From Desulfurococcales archaeon (GTDB lineage: Archaea; Thermoproteota; Thermoprotei_A; Sulfolobales; NBVN01), in assembly GCA_023255965.1 (NCBI GenBank), contig JAGDWE010000031.1, forward strand, positions 1 through 28,862: a DNA stretch of 28,862 bases, given 5' to 3'. The notes beneath the pieces are model-generated. The model ran no database searches, was not told the origin of the DNA, and was given only the letters and a program-made list of their open reading frames with translations. The position numbers and the translations under genes are program-made. Below, one piece after another: positions 23,747-28,862 of this stretch; position 1 is the first letter of the stretch, and each line of letters starts with the position of its first letter.

Positions 23747-23789
23747 CGACCTCCTCCCCGCACTGAAGGTGGGGGCCTTTTAGTTGTAA
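23747..23789 (-). mobile_element. IS200/IS605-TnpB right-end-like hairpin element, copy B
   Basis: On the minus strand it reads TTACAACTAAAAGGCCCCCA, then CCTTCAGTGC, then GGGGAGGAGGTCG. It matches copies A and D in the TTACAACT(G/A)AAAG start, the CTTCAG loop and the GGAGGAGGTC end. There is no tnpA or tnpB nearby. Confidence 0.5.
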
Positions 23790-23816
23790 GTACCTAAGTT
23801 ACTGGAATTAACGTAA

Positions 23817-23826
23817 CATATATAAG
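23817..23826 (+). promoter_or_regulatory. TATA box upstream of TRAM gene
   Basis: CATATATAAG is a clear archaeal TATA box. Transcription would start near 23848, leaving a leader of about 100 nt before the TRAM protein start, enough for the short upstream ORF at 23877-23951. Confidence 0.5.
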
Positions 23827-23876
23827 CTTGCTTTCATTTAAGTTGTGGTGTATAGTGTAGGTGTGTAGGTTTGCGT

Positions 23877-23951
23877 ATGGCGTTCAACAGGGTTTCTAAA
23901 CGCATTATACAATACGCTATAATTAGGGGCTTTGATCACGGTGAAGCATGA
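23877..23951 (+). CDS. Possible 24-aa upstream ORF before TRAM gene
   Basis: ATG 23877 encodes MAFNRVSKRIIQYAIIRGFD and then HGEA before TGA at 23949-23951. The stop overlaps the start region (ATGATG) of the TRAM gene, so ribosomes finishing it could restart there. It may be a leader peptide or simply chance; no family is known. The leader carries several GTGT/GGTG words upstream of the ATG. Confidence 0.25.
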   Translation: MAFNRVSKRIIQYAIIRGFDHGEA

Positions 23952-24244
23952 TGACTAAGTACAGGAATTATAAGGAGCCTTATAATGTCGATTTAAAACG
24001 ACTTAGCATATATAGTACCTTAAATCAAGATGTGGGTAAAAACATTTTAAGCGTAGGTGATGAGGTGGATGTCACGATCAAGTACATAGATGATGATGGT
24101 AGGGGCGTAGGGTTCTATAAGGATTATAAGATACTGGTGCCTAAGGGCTTCATGGACGAGAGGGTCAGAGTTAAAATAGTTAAGGTGCTTGACAACGCCT
24201 TGCTGGGTGTGATAGTCCACCGATACAGTAATGATATTAAATGA
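23951..24244 (+). CDS. TRAM-domain RNA-binding protein
   Basis: This 97-aa protein has a C-terminal TRAM domain: VGDEVDVTIKYIDDDGRGVG then F, followed by KILVPKGFMDERVRVKIVKV, then LLGVIVHR. TRAM is a beta-barrel fused to tRNA-modifying enzymes; small stand-alone archaeal versions bind RNA and can act as RNA chaperones. The N-terminal 35 residues (basic, NYKEPYNVDLKRL) are not recognised. The start could be ATG 23948 or ATG 23951; GGTGAA at 23940-23945 fits 23951 better. Confidence 0.85.
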   Translation: MTKYRNYKEPYNVDLKRLSIYSTLNQDVGKNILSVGDEVDVTIKYIDDDGRGVGFYKDYKILVPKGFMDERVRVKIVKVLDNALLGVIVHRYSNDIK

Positions 24245-24260
24245 TTAAGAGGATCCAAGA

Positions 24261-24270
24261 TTTAAAAATA
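24261..24270 (+). promoter_or_regulatory. TATA box for rfcS-rfcL
   Basis: TTTAAAAATA is centred about 25 bp upstream of ATG 24290, so the message is probably leaderless, starting at or next to the A of that ATG. Confidence 0.55.
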
Positions 24271-24289
24271 AGTTAAGTCATAGTTTAAA

Positions 24290-25303
24290 ATGGTTAATAT
24301 GATGTCATCTCAAACGCTTGCTGAGCTGTTGTGGGTTGAAAAGTATAGACCTAAAACGCTTTCTGAGATGGTTAACCAGGAAGACGTAGTTAAGAGGCTA
24401 CAACAGTTTATTAAGGAGAGGAACATGCCGCACCTGCTGTTTGCAGGTCCTCCGGGGACTGGGAAGACAACAGCAGCGCATGCGTTAGCCCATGATTTAT
24501 ATGGCCCTGACTACAGGATGTACATGTTAGAACTTAATGCGTCTGATGAGCGTGGTATTGATGTGATTAGAGGTAAGGTTAAGGAATTCTCTAGGAGTAA
24601 GTTGCCATCTAATATCTCATTTAAGATAGTACTATTAGATGAAGCTGATAATATGACTGCTGATGCCCAGCAAGCGCTTAGAAGACTTATGGAGATGTAC
24701 GTAGATGTCACACGCTTCATATTAATAGCTAACTACCCAAGCAAGATCATAGAACCAATACAATCTAGGTGCGCAGTATTTAGATTTACGTCTTTAAAGA
24801 AAGAGGATATAGTCGGCAGGTTGAGATGGATATGTAGTAATGAGGGCGTGAAGTGTGATGAGGAGGCCTTAGAGGTTATTTATGATATATCTGAGGGCGA
24901 TATGAGGAAGGCCATAAACATACTCCAAGCATCAGCGAGTTTAGGGGTAGTCACAGTTTCTAATGTATATAAGGTTGTCGGATTAGCGCATCCAAGGGAG
25001 GTTAAGGAATTACTTCAATTGGCACTTGATGGTAAGTTTATGGAGGCTAGGGATAGGTTACGCGAGTTGATGATCACATACGGTCTTTCAGGTAACGATA
25101 TTGTGAAACAAATACACAGGGAGATCTTCAGCTCAGAGCTTAAATTGCCTGAAGCGCTTAGGGTTGAAATAGCTGATTATTTAGGTGAAATACAATTCAG
25201 ATTGATTGAAGGCGCAGATGAGGAGATACAGCTAGGTACGCTACTAGCCAAGTTAGTTGTGCTTGGTAAGGCAGCTAGGTCGATGAAGCAGTCAGTTAAG
25301 TGA
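24290..25303 (+). CDS. rfcS: Replication factor C small subunit
   Basis: This 337-aa AAA+ protein has WVEKYRPKTLSEMVNQ, Walker A GPPGTGKT (53-60), LNASDERGIDVIRGKVKEF, Walker B VLLDEAD (114-120) and the arginine-finger SRC motif (159-161). A C-terminal collar domain follows. Four RfcS with one RfcL form the clamp loader that opens PCNA rings at primer ends. The leaderless start at 24290 agrees with the TATA spacing. An internal stretch, ICSNEGVKCDEEAL, is identical at DNA level to rfcL (46 bp). Confidence 0.96.
   Translation: MVNMMSSQTLAELLWVEKYRPKTLSEMVNQEDVVKRLQQFIKERNMPHLLFAGPPGTGKTTAAHALAHDLYGPDYRMYMLELNASDERGIDVIRGKVKEFSRSKLPSNISFKIVLLDEADNMTADAQQALRRLMEMYVDVTRFILIANYPSKIIEPIQSRCAVFRFTSLKKEDIVGRLRWICSNEGVKCDEEALEVIYDISEGDMRKAINILQASASLGVVTVSNVYKVVGLAHPREVKELLQLALDGKFMEARDRLRELMITYGLSGNDIVKQIHREIFSSELKLPEALRVEIADYLGEIQFRLIEGADEEIQLGTLLAKLVVLGKAARSMKQSVK
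24828..24873 (+). repeat. 46-bp identical tract shared by rfcS and rfcL (copy in rfcS)
   Basis: These 46 bases, from GGATATGTAG to GCCTTAGA, are identical to 25838-25883 in rfcL and in the same reading frame. The surrounding codons of the two genes differ at many positions, so the tract stands out. Confidence 0.9.
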
Positions 25304-25320
25304 TCTATGGTGTTAACGTA

Positions 25321-26697
25321 GTGAGGAAACTACCTTGGATCATAAAGTATAGGCCTAAAAAGGTTGACGACGTAGTTAACCAGGAAGAGGCTAAGAAAAC
25401 ATTAATTCAATGGATCAACGAATGGCTTAAGGGCAAGCCTAAGGTAAAAGCAGCCCTTCTATACGGACCGCCCGGTTGCGGTAAAACAAGCCTAGTTGAA
25501 GCTATAGCTAACGAGTATAAACTAGAGCTTATTGAGATGAATGCAAGCGATTACAGGAGGAAAAGCGACCTAGAAAGAGTGGCTCGTGTTGCAGCACTTC
25601 AAAGGGGGTTGAGCAGTAAACATAAAGTCGTATTATTAGATGAAGTCGATGGTATATCAGATACGGCTGACGTAGGTGCTTTGGAAACGATATTAGATAT
25701 CATTAAGACGGCTATAAATCCTATAGTGATGACTGCTAACGATCCGTGGGATCCTAAGCTAAGGCCCTTGCGTGACGCCGTCATCATGGTGGAATTTAAG
25801 AGGCTATCTAAGACAGATATCAAGAAAGTCCTAAGCAGGATATGTAGTAATGAGGGCGTGAAGTGTGATGAGGAGGCCTTAGACTTCATCGCCGAGAGGT
25901 CTGAAGGAGACCTGAGGTCAGCAATTAATGATTTAGAGGTTGTTGCAGAGGGATATAATGAGGTTTCAATAGGCTTAGCTAAAAATTTACTCAGACCTAG
26001 GGATAGGGAATATGAGCCATTTGAAGTAGTTAGAAGGATATTCATATCTAAGTACGCATGGCAGGCTAAACAAGCAGCCCAGCAGACAGATTTAACACCT
26101 GATGAGTTAATTCAATGGATTAATGAGAATCTACCAAGACAGGTGAGCGATGTAGAGGATTTATGGAGAGCTTATGAGGCACTATCTAAAGCCGATGTAT
26201 ATATGGGGAGGATAATTAAAACCGGCAACTGGGATCTACTCTCATACGCAGTAGAATTAATGACTGCGGGAGTTTCATTCTCAATAATCAACGATACTAA
26301 GAGTAAATACAGGTGGGTTAAGTACTCGTTTCCGCAGAGGATTTTACTGATGGCGAAGACTAGGGATGTTAGACAATTAAGGGAGGATCTAGCGGAAATA
26401 GTTGCTAGACATACACATACCTCTAAATCGTCAGCCAAGTCGGATACCATACCCTACCTTAAGGTAATATTTAACCACAATCAACTAATGGCAGCCAAAA
26501 TAGCCTTAGCTCTCAATCTGTCGGACAACATGATTAAGTACCTATCACCTCAAAACTCAAGTAAGATTATAGAGTTAGTAAATAAGCTTAGATCCGAAGT
26601 AGGTCAAAAATCCGGCAAAGAGTCCGCATTAGGTAGGGGGATCAAGGTAAAAGAGAAAAAGATTAGCTCATTAAATAATTTTATTAAAGAGAATTAA
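25321..26697 (+). CDS. rfcL: Replication factor C large subunit
   Basis: This protein of about 458 aa has LPWIIKYRPKKVDDVVNQ, Walker A GPPGCGKT (49-56), EMNASDYRRKSDLERV, Walker B VVLLDEVDG and a long C-terminal domain. The C-terminal KKISSLNNFIKEN resembles the PCNA-interacting peptide at the end of archaeal RfcL, although the second aromatic is missing. The frame opens at GTG 25300, overlapping the rfcS stop. GTG 25321 gives the usual family N-terminus, with GGTG about 9 nt upstream. It forms an operon with rfcS. Confidence 0.95.
   Translation: MRKLPWIIKYRPKKVDDVVNQEEAKKTLIQWINEWLKGKPKVKAALLYGPPGCGKTSLVEAIANEYKLELIEMNASDYRRKSDLERVARVAALQRGLSSKHKVVLLDEVDGISDTADVGALETILDIIKTAINPIVMTANDPWDPKLRPLRDAVIMVEFKRLSKTDIKKVLSRICSNEGVKCDEEALDFIAERSEGDLRSAINDLEVVAEGYNEVSIGLAKNLLRPRDREYEPFEVVRRIFISKYAWQAKQAAQQTDLTPDELIQWINENLPRQVSDVEDLWRAYEALSKADVYMGRIIKTGNWDLLSYAVELMTAGVSFSIINDTKSKYRWVKYSFPQRILLMAKTRDVRQLREDLAEIVARHTHTSKSSAKSDTIPYLKVIFNHNQLMAAKIALALNLSDNMIKYLSPQNSSKIIELVNKLRSEVGQKSGKESALGRGIKVKEKKISSLNNFIKEN
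25838..25883 (+). repeat. 46-bp identical tract shared by rfcS and rfcL (copy in rfcL)
   Basis: This is identical to 24828-24873, 1,010 bp upstream. Both copies encode ICSNEGVKCDEEAL in the lid region after the AAA+ core. Confidence 0.9.
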
Positions 26698-26777
26698 TAG
26701 CTACTCCAAGATCCCTAGATGCTATAGTTTTTGAAGATAATTCTGTGCACTGGTGGCAGCCCCCTGGTACCAAATCA

Positions 26778-26817
26778 TTACAGCTGAAAACCTTGCCCTT
26801 TAGGGCGGGGATGAAGG
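26778..26817 (+). mobile_element. IS200/IS605-TnpB right-end-like hairpin element, copy C
   Basis: TTACAGCTGAAAACC, then TTGCCCTTTAGGGCGGGG, then ATGAAGG. It shares the TTACA(G/A)CTGAAA start and the GCCCT-T-AGGGCGGGG stem with the other copies; the terminal purine-rich part is diverged. It sits in the convergent spacer between rfcL and the wHTH gene, where it could also act as a terminator-like hairpin. Confidence 0.45.
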
Positions 26818-26822
26818 CTTAT

Positions 26823-27092
26823 CTAATCATAAGCTTCTTCTAAGGTCCTTATGAGCTCTTCCAAATACCTTACTCTAGGGTTACTCCAATTCGGTCTGTA
26901 GATTTTAACTCTACCCAGACGTATCTCATCTATTAGTCCATGGCTTCTCAAGTACTTAATGTGATTCGTTACTGATAGGTAATTCAATCCGGTCTCCCTT
27001 ATTATTGAAGTTAAGTTTATTTCGCCATGCTTTATTATGGTCTTCAGGACTTTAACTCTACCCTTACTTGAGAATATCTCTTCAAGAGTCAT
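26823..27092 (-). CDS. Small winged-helix transcriptional regulator next to cdc6
   Basis: This 89-aa protein has an ArsR/MarR-like wHTH: MTLEEIFSSKGRVKVLKTII, then HGEINLTSIIRETGLNYLSV and TNHIKYLRSHGLIDEIRLGR, with a C-terminal helix for dimerisation. It begins within the last base of the cdc6 stop, so the two genes are translationally coupled. The position suggests a role in controlling cdc6 or origin activity, which is an inference from context only. Confidence 0.8.
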   Translation of the reverse strand: MTLEEIFSSKGRVKVLKTIIKHGEINLTSIIRETGLNYLSVTNHIKYLRSHGLIDEIRLGRVKIYRPNWSNPRVRYLEELIRTLEEAYD

Positions 27093-28357
27093 TAACTACT
27101 ACCTTCATATCTTAGTTTGATTCCCAGCAATTCATCTATTTTAGCGTCTATGACATTAAGTGGTGCAATGCTTATAGATATGTATGTGCTCCTCCCTCTT
27201 CTACCCTTCAGAGACGTCGAGGTCATTATAATGCCTAACTTCTTAAGGTTAACTATATATTCATAGAATTTAGTATGTTTCCTGGGTTCGATATTATAAT
27301 CTTCACATAACTTACGGTACATATCCTCGACCACACTAGTATTTACATAGGGCTCGTCACTTCTCTTCAACGTTAGTACTATGGATCTTAGAACGAGCAA
27401 TTCGTGTAGACTTAGATAGGGTAAAATATCATGTAGTATCACCGAGTTCGGTTCTACTATAGAGCAAGCTTGTCTAACATGATCCAACAATACTCTCATG
27501 CATCCCTCTTTCTCGGCAATCTCACATGATATTAAAAGTATCTCAAGGGCGGCCCTAGCATTACCAGGACCGCCTTTATCTATTCCCACAGTATCAGCAA
27601 TATACTTTAACACATCATCAGATACTGCCTCCTCGAATACGGCTTCCTCAGCTCTACTTTTCAGAATGTCGAAGAGCTCGTATGATTTATATGGGCTAAA
27701 CATAATCAAGTTCTTCATTAGGTACGACTCGGTAGTTGGATCCAATGTTGATAATGCTGTAAGCGATTTGCTTACAAAGATGAAGTTTAATCTTTTCACT
27801 TTTTCAGGGAATTCATCATATATTCTAGCTAGGAAATAAACTGCATCATTACCAGCAATGTTGATGAAGTAATCGAATTCGTCTAAGGTAACTATGGCAT
27901 ATAAGTCATTATCCTCTAGCATCTCTAAGGTATAGTTAAGTAGCTCCCTAGATGAAAGCCCTCTCTGAGGCACTGGAAGACCTAGCTGTCTAACTAGCTC
28001 GCTGATGACTTCAAATAATGTGCGATCTCTATGGCAGTTTATATGAACGTAACCTACGTTTAAACCCCGCTTTTTAGCTAGCTGAGTGAACTCTTTCCCA
28101 AATATTCTAGCAGTTACAGTCTTACCGGTACCAATACCACCCACTATAAATACGCGATGACTTAGTGCTCCAGGGTTTAAGAGTAGCGATTTGAAGATGC
28201 TCGCTAAGGACTTCAGCTCCTTCTCCCTATGAGGGAGATAACTTGGCAGGTACTCGGGGTAGAGCTTCTCCTTACTCTTAAATAGCGATACCTTGTTCAA
28301 TTCACTTTCAATTATGTCACGGACGTTATTCATACTTTCACATTGCTCAATAATCAC
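27092..28357 (-). CDS. cdc6: Orc1/Cdc6 replication initiator
   Basis: This 421-aa AAA+ protein has LPHREKELKSLASIF (the start of the AAA+ core), Walker A GGIGTGKT (73-80), Walker B TLDEFD (157-162), sensor 1 near FIFVSKS and sensor 2 in GNARAALEIL. The C-terminal winged-helix domain contains HELLVLRSIVL and a basic wing SLKGRRGRSTYIS. It binds ORB elements and loads MCM. The start is GTG 28357, just downstream of a TATTAATATA box (28371-28381 on the plus strand); ATG 28333 is an alternative. No clear ORB box is seen in the 505 bp upstream, while four ORB-like boxes lie at 16.7-17.1 kb. Confidence 0.95.
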   Translation of the reverse strand: MIIEQCESMNNVRDIIESELNKVSLFKSKEKLYPEYLPSYLPHREKELKSLASIFKSLLLNPGALSHRVFIVGGIGTGKTVTARIFGKEFTQLAKKRGLNVGYVHINCHRDRTLFEVISELVRQLGLPVPQRGLSSRELLNYTLEMLEDNDLYAIVTLDEFDYFINIAGNDAVYFLARIYDEFPEKVKRLNFIFVSKSLTALSTLDPTTESYLMKNLIMFSPYKSYELFDILKSRAEEAVFEEAVSDDVLKYIADTVGIDKGGPGNARAALEILLISCEIAEKEGCMRVLLDHVRQACSIVEPNSVILHDILPYLSLHELLVLRSIVLTLKRSDEPYVNTSVVEDMYRKLCEDYNIEPRKHTKFYEYIVNLKKLGIIMTSTSLKGRRGRSTYISISIAPLNVIDAKIDELLGIKLRYEGSS

Positions 28358-28405
28358 TTACTGGTAATACTATATTAATACTTACCCCAAACCTCCCCAC
28401 TCTAA

Positions 28406-28440
28406 GGAAGCCCTCGCCCTTCAGGGCGGGGAGGAGGTCA
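28406..28440 (+). mobile_element. IS200/IS605-TnpB right-end-like hairpin element, copy D
   Basis: GGAAGCCCTCGCCCTTCAGG, then GCGGGGAGGAGGTCA. It is the best-preserved stem (CGCCCT-TCAG-GGCG plus flanks) with the intact GGAGGAGGTCA end. It lies about 50 bp upstream of the cdc6 start, pointing away from cdc6. The sequence after GGTCA (GTTCATGTAAATTCG) would be the guide position if this were an omega-RNA. Confidence 0.5.
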
Positions 28441-28862
28441 GTTCATGTAAATTCGATAATCTAATTAAGCTATCTGAAGGTATACTTCTACTTCACGTAT
28501 AAATATCCAAGCATTCACCACCCGCTGTCCTCTCTAAATGCTTGTGAATATGATGGATGGTTCATCATGATCCCCGAAGCCCTCGTATCAGTAGCTCACC
28601 ACATGTCCGCCTATTGCCGGGTAGTTCACTACGCTGCGGATCTCGGAACACGATATCGTTGAAACGCTTAATTATAAGTGCTTTGCGCCCGGGCCATCTT
28701 AATAGCAATGAGAGTTACCTAGAGATATCCGCGGGAGTTCGACTTTCATCGCAGTTCATGGTGGTTGATGTTCCTCTGTGCCTCATCGCCCCCTAATGCC
28801 TTGGCTTACTCGCCCTGCGGGAGCCGACCTCCTCCAGGTGAATTAGCCGACTTCCTCGAGGG
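28441..28862. other. Non-coding region at right edge, partly GC-rich
   Basis: No credible gene is seen; the plus ORF 28557-28796 has no protein-like pattern. From about 28540 the DNA is GC-rich, as in the islands at 2.0-2.56 and 10.5-10.85 kb. At 28826-28862, on the minus strand, two related words GAGGAAGTCGGCTAA and GGAGGAGGTCGGCTC recall the GGAGGAGGTC end of the hairpin elements, so a partial or decayed element may extend past the edge. Confidence 0.4.

Noticed and set aside
28358..28500. ORB boxes next to cdc6
   Set aside because: ACCCCAAACCTCCCC near 28384 has G-strings but no TTCCA/GAAA half; not convincing as an ORB.
28557..28796. 79-aa ORF at the right edge
   Set aside because: No protein-like pattern, no ribosome site, lies in GC-rich non-coding DNA.

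Overview
The window comes from a thermophilic archaeon of the Thermoproteota (Crenarchaeota). Support: a group II chaperonin (thermosome), ribosomal protein S17e, KEOPS Cgi121, TiaS, Elf1, geranylgeranylglyceryl phosphate synthase (ether lipids), Sec61-beta, clamp-loader genes rfcS/rfcL, Orc1/Cdc6, a tRNA-His with a 17-nt intron and encoded G-1/C73, archaeal TATA boxes, leaderless starts and GGTG-type ribosome sites. A full-size (335 nt) RNase P RNA argues against the Thermoproteaceae, which are known for a reduced 'type T' form. Genus is not assignable from the sequence alone.

Layout. 1-1.9 kb: thermosome (partial, minus), then divergent S17e / ubiquitin-like MoaD-SAMP protein / Cgi121 with overlapping starts and stops. 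1.9-2.7 kb: GC-rich non-coding island. 2.7-10.35 kb: a catabolic-looking island with a creatininase-family amidohydrolase, a Tm-1-like UPF0261 protein, a zinc MDR dehydrogenase, an enolase-superfamily (MR/MLE) enzyme, and a TAXI-type TRAP transporter (binding protein plus fused permease). It ends in a short remnant of the creatininase 5' end and a second GC-rich island. 11-15 kb: small ORF, tRNA-His, PIN-ATPase (PINA-like), SWIM zinc-finger protein, Elf1, GGGP synthase, a pilin-like protein and a convergent 42-aa membrane peptide. 15.3-17.7 kb: a two-HTH protein, a MazG-like hydrolase, a 487-bp AT-rich intergenic region with four ORB-like boxes (candidate replication origin), and an HTH-CBS regulator. 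17.8-20.9 kb: 2-oxoacid:ferredoxin oxidoreductase gamma-delta-alpha-beta operon and convergent Sec61-beta. 20.9-24.2 kb: TiaS plus a stand-alone Lrp ligand-binding domain, Tsr3, RNase P RNA, a small ORF and a TRAM protein. 24.3-28.4 kb: rfcS-rfcL and a convergent cdc6-wHTH pair. 28.4-28.9 kb: GC-rich non-coding DNA.

Main observations. (1) Four 20-bp boxes at 16717-17106 match the origin recognition box plan (TTCCA...GAAA dyad followed by GGGGT), and inverted boxes flank an AT-rich segment: a candidate chromosomal origin lying next to a two-HTH gene and about 10 kb from cdc6. (2) rfcS and rfcL share a perfectly identical 46-bp tract inside otherwise diverged genes, which looks like gene conversion. 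(3) Four hairpin elements resembling the right end / omega-RNA scaffold of IS200/IS605-TnpB elements are scattered in intergenic DNA with no transposase or TnpB gene in the window. (4) The 2.7-10.3 kb island combines enzyme families whose joint substrate is unknown. (5) The ferredoxin oxidoreductase gamma gene lacks any ATG/GTG/TTG at its expected start.
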